A program made the position numbers and the translations under genes. From assembly GCF_006149005.1 (NCBI RefSeq), contig NZ_VBSL01000001.1, positions 1,001,443 to 1,065,442 on the forward strand: 64,000 nt of DNA, given 5' to 3'. Under the pieces are notes generated by a model that ran no database searches, was not told where the DNA came from, and saw nothing but the letters and a program-made list of their open reading frames with translations. Below are positions 56,975 through 64,000 of this stretch, piece by piece. Every line of letters starts with the position of its first letter. Position 1 is the stretch's first letter. The stretch comes from Larkinella sp. C7 (GTDB lineage: Bacteria > Bacteroidota > Bacteroidia > Cytophagales > Spirosomataceae).

Positions 56975-59900
56975 TTATTGCCCTAAAAAAGCTTGCTTGA
57001 ATTGCTCTACATTCTGATTTCCATATTCTGTTTTTAAATAATCCAAAGCTTGCTGATATCTAGGCGAATTGACGAATGTTGGGTCATCAGCATGGCGAAG
57101 AAAAACTAATGACCGACCAATGGCAAAACGATGTTTCTCAATTTGATAGTCAAGCCGGGCAGTGTTGACCAGGAATTTTGCTAGTTTAAAATGGGGATTG
57201 AAAGGTTCATAATCTTTAAAATTTTCATTAATTTGATAAATATCAGCCTTAGGCAAGTAATTATTATTAAATAAATATTGAGTCAGAGCACGTTGTTCGA
57301 TTAACACATAGTTAAAATCCCAAATTATACCATTGCCTTGTGCTATATTCGAACTACCTGATGTCAAAATTTGATTGATGATAGGCATGTTTTTCTCTAG
57401 CAGAATTACGTTTACATCAGCTAGTGATTTACGTCCAGCTTCTGAAAGTCCTGATGCTAAAGGAACTGTAAATGCTCCGCGTACCCCTAGCCAACCCGTT
57501 ACATCACGGGCTGCATGAAAAAACCGTACAGATGATTTTTTCTGTACTTCCAAGGCGGCCCAATTGTAATAAGCGCTGATTTGGTCGATTGGCCTATATA
57601 GACGATAATTTGACCTATTCGTATTGTATATAGCCGCTTTACCAAAACTGTTATCACATGATCCTGTTTCCTGGCAATTAATCCGGTCCTGAATATACCA
57701 TTGGGTGAAACGGGTCAGTTGCTGTTTCCCCGACATGAATAAAGTAATGGGGTTAACCTCACCATAGCGAAAAAGACTGTCGATGACGACATCCACCGTT
57801 TCATACCACCCTTCATTGACGGCAATATCACCAATCTTTTTAATATAGATCCATGTCTTAGTACATGCAATGCCAACGGTACCTACTTTAACACTTTGAA
57901 CAATTCCGTGTGTTGTTTTCAATTCCCCATCCCGTCCCGTTCCAGTGGGTTTAGGAGCATTGCAACCCGGCATACTACCACCAAGAGCTTCCGTGTAAGC
58001 AACTTCGCTTCTGGCAATTTCGATTTGAATATCCTGGCAATTGGGCGCGGCTGCCAATCTCCCTCCTGGTGTCGAAGACGTTGAACAGGAGGCACAAATA
58101 CAAGGCTGTTGTTCAACTATGGTTAATTGTTCACTAATCGCATTGATTTGCTGGATAGCTTGTTGCTTTTGAACCTCCGTTAGACTTGTATCGGCCTGGA
58201 TAACTGAAGTTAATGAGGAGAGCCGCTGCTTTTGCTCAGTAACAAGGTTTGCATCTGTAGATTTTAGATTTTCAAGGAGCGTATAGACTTCAGCAACCAC
58301 CTTTGACAAGTCTGAGAACTTATCTACGCTTCCTGGCTGCCCACTAAATCCACTCGGATCATACGCCGACACCGCCGTTCCGCCCACCAACTCATAGCAC
58401 TCATTGACCACCACCCCGGTCAGTTCAATGGCAATCCGCGAGCCCTGCAAATACGGAATCTCGGTGTACCCCACCCCGTTCCAGCCTGCCGAACCGCCAC
58501 CCCGCACCTCCGTCACGATGATGTCGAAATCAGCCGCCCGGATCGTGTCGCCCGGAGCCAGGTTGCTCAATCGGCTCCCGTTGTCAGGCAGCGGAATCGC
58601 GGGCATCGTGCCACAGGCGTACGTGTGCGTGCGGGGCGTACACGGTTTGCTGCGAACCGTCAGGTAGGCCGTACAGGTGTCCGTCCCACTCATCAGCTTC
58701 ACGGCGTATTCCCCAATCGCCGTCGCCGAGAGCGTCGGCGTGGTGCCCAGGCTGACGGCGGCACCCGTTCCCGCCGTACGCGTCCACTGGTAGGTATACC
58801 CCGCCAAAAAAGCCCCTTCCAGGTGTTGTACCGACAGCGTCAGCGGTTGCAAAACCCCGCCTACCCGCGGCAACACATCGGTTTCGGTTTGCTGACTATT
58901 GACCGCCTTGATGCGGATGTTGCAGCCCGAAACTGTCGTGTCGCAAACCACCGACACCAGCCGGCTTCCCGCCCGGCAGGTATCGATTCCCGTTACTTCG
59001 TATGCTTCGATCCGGTACGTGCCTTCCTGCAAACCCGTAAAAACCGCCGGGCTGTTGGGCAGAATCGACTTCAGTTGGTAGCTCGTTTGCCCACCGTTCA
59101 CCACCGGCTGGTAGAGCGCAATATGCAATGAGCTATTAACCTGTTCATTTTTCACCTTCACCGTAATCCGGCCCCGGCGCGTGGTGTCAGCCGCCGAAAA
59201 GTCACAGTCCGCCAACGGTTCGCCATCGAACGCCAAGGTGCAAGTCACCGACGGTTGTACCGTCACACTAACCGTGGCTACGGCCGGACAGGCAGCTCCG
59301 CTATACGCCCGAACCGTGTACGAACCACCCATCCCCACGGTTGCATTCGGGCGGCTGACCGACTGCCCCGTGGCCATAAAACCGCCCGGACCACTCCATT
59401 CGTAGCGGGTAGCCCCCGCAGCCGTCGCGCTCAGGCTGATGGTTTGCCCCGTGGTGTAGGGGGTTTGGCCGGTCGTGGCACTGGCACCGGTGGGCGCAGT
59501 TTGCACCAAAATCCCGATGGCATTGGAAGCCTCACTGGCCACGTTGCTCACCACGCAGGTCGCTGAGTAGGTTGTTGTGGCCGTTGGCGCAAACCGGATG
59601 CGGTTGCCCGTCATCCCGTTCGACCACCGCACCAGTCCTTCACAGCCGTCTGCATCCAGTTGCAGGGTATCACCCGGACACAAGGCGGTCTGGTTGGTGC
59701 GGATGATGGGGGCCGGAACCGTGATCCGTTGCACGGTCACCGAAGCGGTGGGACTTTGGCAACTGCCAGACAGGCAGCGAGCCGTGAAGGTAGTGGTTTG
59801 GGATAGCGTCACCATCAAGACAACCCCCGTCGAGGTGCCGCCCGGCCCGGACCATTCCACCTGGAAAGCACAACCCGAAGCCGTCAGCGTGACGGTCTGG

Positions 59901-60382
59901 GAGCCGGAGATCGCGGCAGGCAACGCATTGACTGTCGGGGCACTCATCGGGCAGCAATCGGTGGTGAGAATCCACCGGGTTTCATTATACGTCACCGAAC
60001 CCGTTGCCATGTCACGTTCCTCGCGTTCCAGGCGATTGACGGTAGGGTTACAGCGGGTATTGCCCGTGGTTTGCCAATTCGCTGTGGGAAGTCTACAGTC
60101 TTCACCGGTCGGCACCCAGTGGATTACATTATAGGTGAGCGAACCTTCGGCGATGTCCCGTTCTTCCCGTTCCTGAAGATAATCCGTCGAAGCATCACAA
60201 CGAACATTGCCCGTGGGCTGCCAGTTGGGGAACATTGCCCGTGGGTTGCCAGTTGGGGGCGATAACCGGGAAACAGTCGTTGCCGTTGTTGGTCCGCTCC
60301 CAGCGCGTCTCATTGTAGGAGGGCGACCCTTCGGCGATGTCCCGCTCTTCCCGCTTCTGATAATACTCCGTCGACGCGTCAC
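56975..60382 (-). CDS. Polymorphic toxin, middle and C-terminal part (frame-separated from its N-terminus)
   Basis: The meaningful frame begins near 60229 (NWQPTGNVRCDAST); the first 40 or so codons of the open frame are out-of-frame reading. In order: W-P-T-G repeats, three or four Ig/PKD-like domains (VEWSGPGG, RWSNGMTG, YEWSGPGGF), a conserved pre-toxin module (ILPNSPAVFTGLQEGTYRI to ECYELVGGTAVSAYDP), then a long AT-rich tip of about 450 residues with a Cys cluster (CICASCS) and RFFHAARDVTGWLG. The tip is not recognised. Two putative immunity genes follow at once. If the 28-bp duplication were absent it would continue the 60195-61715 frame without a break. Confidence 0.75.
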   Translation of the reverse strand: MTRRRSIIRSGKSGTSPKGRPPTMRRAGSGPTTATTVSRLSPPTGNPRAMFPNWQPTGNVRCDASTDYLQEREERDIAEGSLTYNVIHWVPTGEDCRLPTANWQTTGNTRCNPTVNRLEREERDMATGSVTYNETRWILTTDCCPMSAPTVNALPAAISGSQTVTLTASGCAFQVEWSGPGGTSTGVVLMVTLSQTTTFTARCLSGSCQSPTASVTVQRITVPAPIIRTNQTALCPGDTLQLDADGCEGLVRWSNGMTGNRIRFAPTATTTYSATCVVSNVASEASNAIGILVQTAPTGASATTGQTPYTTGQTISLSATAAGATRYEWSGPGGFMATGQSVSRPNATVGMGGSYTVRAYSGAACPAVATVSVTVQPSVTCTLAFDGEPLADCDFSAADTTRRGRITVKVKNEQVNSSLHIALYQPVVNGGQTSYQLKSILPNSPAVFTGLQEGTYRIEAYEVTGIDTCRAGSRLVSVVCDTTVSGCNIRIKAVNSQQTETDVLPRVGGVLQPLTLSVQHLEGAFLAGYTYQWTRTAGTGAAVSLGTTPTLSATAIGEYAVKLMSGTDTCTAYLTVRSKPCTPRTHTYACGTMPAIPLPDNGSRLSNLAPGDTIRAADFDIIVTEVRGGGSAGWNGVGYTEIPYLQGSRIAIELTGVVVNECYELVGGTAVSAYDPSGFSGQPGSVDKFSDLSKVVAEVYTLLENLKSTDANLVTEQKQRLSSLTSVIQADTSLTEVQKQQAIQQINAISEQLTIVEQQPCICASCSTSSTPGGRLAAAPNCQDIQIEIARSEVAYTEALGGSMPGCNAPKPTGTGRDGELKTTHGIVQSVKVGTVGIACTKTWIYIKKIGDIAVNEGWYETVDVVIDSLFRYGEVNPITLFMSGKQQLTRFTQWYIQDRINCQETGSCDNSFGKAAIYNTNRSNYRLYRPIDQISAYYNWAALEVQKKSSVRFFHAARDVTGWLGVRGAFTVPLASGLSEAGRKSLADVNVILLEKNMPIINQILTSGSSNIAQGNGIIWDFNYVLIEQRALTQYLFNNNYLPKADIYQINENFKDYEPFNPHFKLAKFLVNTARLDYQIEKHRFAIGRSLVFLRHADDPTFVNSPRYQQALDYLKTEYGNQNVEQFKQAFLGQ
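58353..59076 (-). repeat. About 724-bp direct repeat, copy inside the main toxin gene
   Basis: Counterpart of 54902-55624. It encodes the conserved module just before the variable tip and offers long homology for exchange of tips. Divergence starts right after the SAYDP codons (towards lower coordinates). Confidence 0.85.
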
Positions 60383-60725
60383 ACTTCAACACCCCTGTCG
60401 GTTGCCAATTAGGGTTTACTGGGGGAAAACACTCCTGACCGGTCGGCACCCAGTGGGTTACATTATAGGTTGATGAGCCCTGAGCGACATCCCGTTCTTC
60501 CTGTTCCTGATAATACTCCGTCGACGCGTCACAGCGAACATTTCCGGTCGGCTCCCAATGGGCAGGTTCGCAAGGTAATCCGGTTAGTACCCATCGAGTT
60601 AGCATATTCCTGGTAGCGGCCAGTCGGGCCTGCGGATTACAGGAACTGCTCAAGAATTCTTCTCGCTCTAATTGGCCATTAGTACAGCGCTTAGTGCTCG
60701 TCGGCAACCAGCATTCTGTCTGACA
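59940..60725 (-). repeat. Coding tandem repeats of about 40 residues in the toxin stalk
   Basis: Five to six units share the pattern W-x-P-T-G-N-x-R-C-(D/N), then an (E/Q)-E-E-R-D-x-A-x-G-S segment, then Y-N-x-T-R-W. The DNA units are similar enough to make slippage and unequal exchange easy, which may explain the 28-bp duplication at 60202-60257. Confidence 0.75.
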
Positions 60726-61715
60726 ACTCGATACATTGACCGGATCGCTGGATTGATCGCCACATACCCCCGAATTTGCATAGCAGTAAACCGTATAGGT
60801 CCCATTCCCCCCCTGGTTACAAGCAATGATGGTATTTTGTCCGATTGTAGCTGTTAAAACAATATTATCCCGTACCCACATGGTTGTGCCACCACAACCA
60901 TAAACAGTCAAAACGCCACTAGCATCGTTAATAACAGGCCTTGTTTCATCACAAGGCGAATCGGATAGTGGTGTCGCTCCTTGTGGTGTCGCCCCTTGTA
61001 CGCCTTTGATGGGTTTCGATGGGGCAAAAGCGTAATTGACGGCCACCACACAGGCCGGGTTCCATTTCTCCCGAACATAGACCGTGCACGTCCGGGACTG
61101 CTGTTTGGGAAAGAAATTGGTCGGATAAAACGTGATGTTATCCAGGCTGTATACATAACGGGTCGGGTTTTCCAACACCTCAATCACTAAAACCCCCGCC
61201 ACCGGCTCATAGACCCGAACCTGACTGGCCTCCAGGGTACAGACAGGCTGAAGATCCAGCACCAATTCCGCTTTCTTCTCAAAAAGGCTTTGTGTACTTA
61301 CTTGTTTAGGCCCTCTCAGAAGCGTAAAAGGTTCCGGTGAATACCGGGTAAACTTCCCTTTAACCGTATACTCGACAGCGGGTTTGGATTGCAGATCAAG
61401 TGTCGCACCAATGAAGTCGGTATAGGTTCCACCCGTTATCTCAAACCCGTCGGGCAACAGCAGTTTGAGGGAAAACGATTTCTGATCCTCAAAAAAGAAC
61501 AGCAGGCTGGGTGGAATATCGAGCAATTCGGCCCGGATGGTTAGCTCAATTTCTTCACCAACGGTGATCGCCGTTTTATTGGCCGTCAGGATAAACCGAA
61601 CCGGATCTACACTGTTTTTCAGGGGTCGTACGGGGCTTAGCCGGAAAGGCCGCGCCGGAATCGATTCCGGCCGTTTTAATCCTGATGGGGATGGATTTTC
61701 AGACGGGGTCGACAA
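60195..61715 (-). CDS. Polymorphic toxin, N-terminal stalk part (no ATG, frameshifted at both ends)
   Basis: The frame opens with TTG and upstream meets a stop, so it has no start and no signal peptide of its own. It encodes a first beta-rich domain (FILTANKTAITVGEEIELTIRA region, FEITGGTYTDFIGATL), a Cys-rich Ig-like part and two to three W-P-T-G repeats. It ends out of frame in NVPQLAAHGQCSL, caused by the 28-bp duplication. The natural N-terminus is the signal-peptide frame 61699-61884. I read all three pieces as one broken gene of about 1,630 residues. Confidence 0.7.
   Translation of the reverse strand: MSTPSENPSPSGLKRPESIPARPFRLSPVRPLKNSVDPVRFILTANKTAITVGEEIELTIRAELLDIPPSLLFFFEDQKSFSLKLLLPDGFEITGGTYTDFIGATLDLQSKPAVEYTVKGKFTRYSPEPFTLLRGPKQVSTQSLFEKKAELVLDLQPVCTLEASQVRVYEPVAGVLVIEVLENPTRYVYSLDNITFYPTNFFPKQQSRTCTVYVREKWNPACVVAVNYAFAPSKPIKGVQGATPQGATPLSDSPCDETRPVINDASGVLTVYGCGGTTMWVRDNIVLTATIGQNTIIACNQGGNGTYTVYCYANSGVCGDQSSDPVNVSSCQTECWLPTSTKRCTNGQLEREEFLSSSCNPQARLAATRNMLTRWVLTGLPCEPAHWEPTGNVRCDASTEYYQEQEERDVAQGSSTYNVTHWVPTGQECFPPVNPNWQPTGVLKCDASTEYYQKREERDIAEGSPSYNETRWERTNNGNDCFPVIAPNWQPTGNVPQLAAHGQCSL
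60202..60257 (-). repeat. 28-bp perfect-length tandem duplication breaking the toxin frame
   Basis: Units 60202-60229 and 60230-60257 differ at one base. Each encodes the NWQPTGNV part of a stalk repeat. As 28 is not a multiple of three, the frame shifts by one. Removing one unit leaves 4,713 nt from 61715 to 56975, exactly 1,571 codons, and joins the two long frames. Confidence 0.85.
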
Positions 61716-61884
61716 CCTTAGAGAACCGGTTTATTGGCCCATACATCCCTACTTTAGCCTTCGGCGTCCGCTTACTCCCATCAGGCAATTCTTCTGAATC
61801 CCTAAAAGTTGCACCAAAACAATTATATGTACAAACAATTATTAGTACAATAAACTGTATGAATGAACGATAACGTTTTCCCAT
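61699..61884 (-). CDS. Signal-peptide fragment of the polymorphic toxin
   Basis: ATG 61884 starts MGKRYRSFIQFIVLIIV, a good signal peptide ending NCFGA. The frame then reads RFSKVVDPV and stops. The next frame (SENPSPSGLKRPESIPARPF) continues sensibly if one base is removed from the CCCC run near 61703-61706. Homologous stalk proteins need a signal peptide at this place, so I take this as the true 5' end separated by a one-base frameshift. Confidence 0.6.
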   Translation of the reverse strand: MGKRYRSFIQFIVLIIVCTYNCFGATFRDSEELPDGSKRTPKAKVGMYGPINRFSKVVDPV

Positions 61885-62117
61885 ACGAAATAGTGGAGAC
61901 AGAGTCGGTATAAATGCGCTACATAAAAACAGCTTCCACATGGAAATGCCCAGCGAATGATGCGCAATATGGGGTCACATTGTATAGAAACCAACTTATT
62001 TTTGTCTGGCAACGAAAGAAGTGCTAAATGTCACTTTCCTAAGTTACCAGTCCATTTAACAGACAAATAACAAGTAACTTTTTGAGGTAAAAAGGGCATA
62101 AATGTCGCTTACAATCC

Positions 62118-62927
62118 TCAGTCCGGCAACGCTGCTTTGGGGGCCCTTCTCCTCCGCAACTCCCGAAGTTTTGCGTATTTCACCACCGGATACATCGCCG
62201 AAAACAACGACCAGATAAAACCGGGATAGCCGTTCAGGAAATTCCGTTTAATCACATACTCTTTTACGAAGGTGATCGGGAGCCGAAAAATGATCTGGGC
62301 AATGGAACCGCGTTTGTTCCGACTCAGCAAATCGCGGGCACCGGCGGTGGTATAGCGGTTGAATTTCTCGAAGTATTCGTGGAGGCTGCCGTAGCTGTCG
62401 TGCAGCATGTGGTGCGTCAGTTTGCCGACCGGGCCGGTCAGCACCACGTCTTCGTGAACCCGGGCGGTGTTGTAGTTGCCAAACCGTTTGTCGAAAAGCC
62501 GCAGATGGGGCATTTTGTATTCTCCGCCAAACCGCATCAGCCGGTCGAGAAAGACCAGCGAAATCGGGACTTCAAAACCGTGAAAATCGCGTTGCCCGGC
62601 TTCTACTTCCGCCAGGCGGAGCTGAATTTCAGAACGGAGTTCGTCGCTTACAACTTCGTCGGCATCGACCACCAGCACCCAGGAATTCCGGGCCTGGCTA
62701 ACGGCAAATCCTTTCTGTAAACCAAATCCGTCGAAATCCCGGTGGAGAACGCGACAACCGAACTGCTGCGCCAGGGGAAGGGTTTGATCGGTGCTGCCCG
62801 AATCGACCACGACAATCTCGTCACACCAGCTTAAGGCACGCAGGACCGCCGGCAGAATGCGGGCGGAGTTGAAAGTAATCATTACGGCACTCACCGGCGG
62901 CAAGCCGGGCAATGGCAACTCGGACAT
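62118..62927 (-). CDS. Family 2 glycosyltransferase (WaaE/KdtX-like)
   Basis: A 269-residue protein with VSAVMITFNSARILPAVLRA, VVVDSGSTDQT and LVVDADEVVSDEL (the D-x-D region), the GT-A fold. GGEYKMPHLRLFDKRFGNYN and ARVHEDVVL are typical of the LPS-core beta-glucosyltransferase group. A hydrophobic C-terminal stretch suggests membrane attachment. It probably adds a sugar to LPS core or another surface glycan in the cytosol. Confidence 0.88.
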   Translation of the reverse strand: MSELPLPGLPPVSAVMITFNSARILPAVLRALSWCDEIVVVDSGSTDQTLPLAQQFGCRVLHRDFDGFGLQKGFAVSQARNSWVLVVDADEVVSDELRSEIQLRLAEVEAGQRDFHGFEVPISLVFLDRLMRFGGEYKMPHLRLFDKRFGNYNTARVHEDVVLTGPVGKLTHHMLHDSYGSLHEYFEKFNRYTTAGARDLLSRNKRGSIAQIIFRLPITFVKEYVIKRNFLNGYPGFIWSLFSAMYPVVKYAKLRELRRRRAPKAALPD

Positions 62928-63096
62928 AAAAACACTAAAATCGAGATGGGACTACAAATGACTGGCTTTCAATGCAAAAATCAAATTTTAGCAGATTTCT
63001 AAGAAGTTATTTTTTTGCCCGCTCAACAACTATTTGATACCTATGGAGTTATTCAGAAAGCGGCTACCCGGCTAGTTTCATCCATCAATTTTTAAG

Positions 63097-63126
63097 TTGC
63101 ATTCCTCCGCCAATGCGATAACTTTG
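63097..63126 (+). promoter_or_regulatory. Predicted promoter of nrdB
   Basis: TTG (63097-63099), 19 nt, TAACTTTG (63119-63126): an exact match to the Bacteroidota pattern. Transcription would start near 63133, leaving a leader of about 50 nt. No NrdR-like repeated box was evident. The remaining part of 62928-63183 is AT-rich with no gene. Confidence 0.6.
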
Positions 63127-63183
63127 TTAGCCCGCTTTTTAGTTTACTGAACGTTACACTTACCACTAAGTCTATAAGAATCA

Positions 63184-64000
63184 TGGCTCAACCTGAAGCA
63201 ATCGAACCGATCTTACAAGATGATCCACTCCGGTTCGTTCTTTTCCCGATCCGACACCACGACATCTGGAGAATGTATAAGCAGCACGAAGCGTCGTTCT
63301 GGACGGCGGAGGAAATTGACCTCTCGCAGGACCAGCGCGACTGGGAAAACCTGAACGACGGCGAGCGGCATTTTATCTCCAACGTCCTGGCATTTTTTGC
63401 CGCTTCAGACGGAATTGTCAACGAAAATCTGGCGGTCGGTTTTCTGTCGCAGGTGCAATATGCCGAAGCCAAATGCTTCTACGGTTTCCAGATCATGATG
63501 GAAAACATCCACTCGGAAACCTATTCGCTGCTGATCGATACGTACATCAAAAACCCGGTCGAAAAAGACAAGATGCTGCGGGCGGTCGATACCATTCCCT
63601 GCGTGAAACGGAAAGCCGACTGGGCCATGCGCTGGATCGAAAACGGTTCATTCGTGGAACGGCTGCTGGCCTTTGCGGCCGTGGAAGGCATCTTCTTCTC
63701 CGGTTCGTTCTGCTCGATTTTCTGGTTGAAAAAACGGGGTCTGATGCCCGGTCTGTCGTTCTCGAACGAGCTGATTTCGCGCGACGAAGGCTTGCACCGC
63801 GACTTTGCCTGCATGCTCTACACGGAGCACATCAAGAATAAACTGCCGGAATCGGAGGTATACGCCATGATTCAGGATGCGGTCAGCATTGAGCAGGAGT
63901 TTGTCAGTGAATCACTGCCGGTTTCGCTCATCGGTATGAACGCCGAGTTAATGAAGCAATACATCGAATTTGTGGCCGATCACCTGCTGGTGTCGCTGGG
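63184..64000 (+). CDS. nrdB: Class Ia ribonucleotide reductase beta subunit (3' end outside window)
   Basis: ATG 63184 opens [15 protein letters not shown], and 272 codons are visible without a stop. Di-iron ligands are in place: Asp in [13 protein letters not shown], Glu and His in [13 protein letters not shown] (the Tyr of this motif is the radical Tyr position), Glu in AVEGIFFSG, and Glu/His in [10 protein letters not shown]. The enzyme with NrdA makes deoxyribonucleotides from ribonucleoside diphosphates. The gene is divergent from the glycosyltransferase and carries its own promoter; nrdA is expected beyond the edge. Confidence 0.95.

Noticed and set aside
59940-60725. A CRISPR-like repeat array
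   Set aside because: The repeats are coding, about 120 bp long, and keep a protein pattern (W-P-T-G, Cys, EERD). There are no short repeats with unique spacers.
60195-61715. Independent cytosolic protein starting at TTG 61715
   Set aside because: No ATG, no ribosome site that I trust, an in-frame stop shortly upstream, and a good signal peptide in the neighbouring frame that fits by one base.

Overview
The window looks like a chromosomal segment of a Bacteroidota member, most likely order Cytophagales (a Spirosoma/Larkinella-type organism). The reasons are a SusC/SusD pair, many Bacteroidota-type lipoproteins, a CrtD-like carotenoid desaturase, an exosortase-N system, and several promoters that fit the Bacteroidota TTG-N19-TAnnTTTG pattern. 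Gene identities come from reading protein motifs by eye. No database search was run.

Layout. 1-1015: a divergent lipoprotein/MerC-domain pair around clustered TTGCAA-type inverted repeats that look like a Zur-type metal operator. 1074-1263: a long imperfect palindrome (REP/BIME-like). 1462-15709: a + strand glycan-use cluster: Gfo/Idh/MocA protein, SusC, SusD, two-domain esterase, second Gfo/Idh/MocA protein, FucP/NagP-type sugar transporter, NagA, NagB and a LacI-type regulator. Two related CG-centred palindromes upstream of the first two genes are candidate LacI operators. 15718-27666: a 12-gene minus-strand cluster with three diheme peroxidases (MauG/MbnH type), three MbnP-type proteins, two small Cys-motif membrane proteins, a BNR-repeat protein, a TonB receptor, a Cys-rich outer-membrane protein and a His-rich lipoprotein. 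It is best read as a copper-handling system. 27799-44926: mixed housekeeping and accessory genes: transglutaminase-like protein, AraC/SDR pair, two low-GC genes, an M16 peptidase pair, antiporter, carotenoid desaturase, PadR operon, MsbA-like exporter and a zinc metallopeptidase. 45321-48999: exosortase N with its dedicated VIT-domain membrane protein.

49420-61884 is the most unusual region. It looks like a polymorphic-toxin locus read right to left. A secreted modular protein (signal peptide, W-P-T-G repeats, Ig-like domains, conserved pre-toxin module, unique tip) is followed by two paralogous membrane proteins that are candidate immunity proteins, then a decayed copy of another immunity-like gene. 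Next comes an orphan cassette: it repeats about 720 bp of the conserved pre-toxin module but carries a different C-terminal tip and its own putative immunity gene. The main toxin gene is broken by a 28-bp tandem duplication and by a frame change at a CCCC run. The orphan tip is broken at an A8 run. Two paralogous lipoproteins and an 846-residue modular surface protein lie downstream.

62118-64000: a family-2 glycosyltransferase and the 5' part of class Ia ribonucleotide reductase beta subunit (nrdB), which runs off the window. No rRNA, tRNA or CRISPR array was seen.
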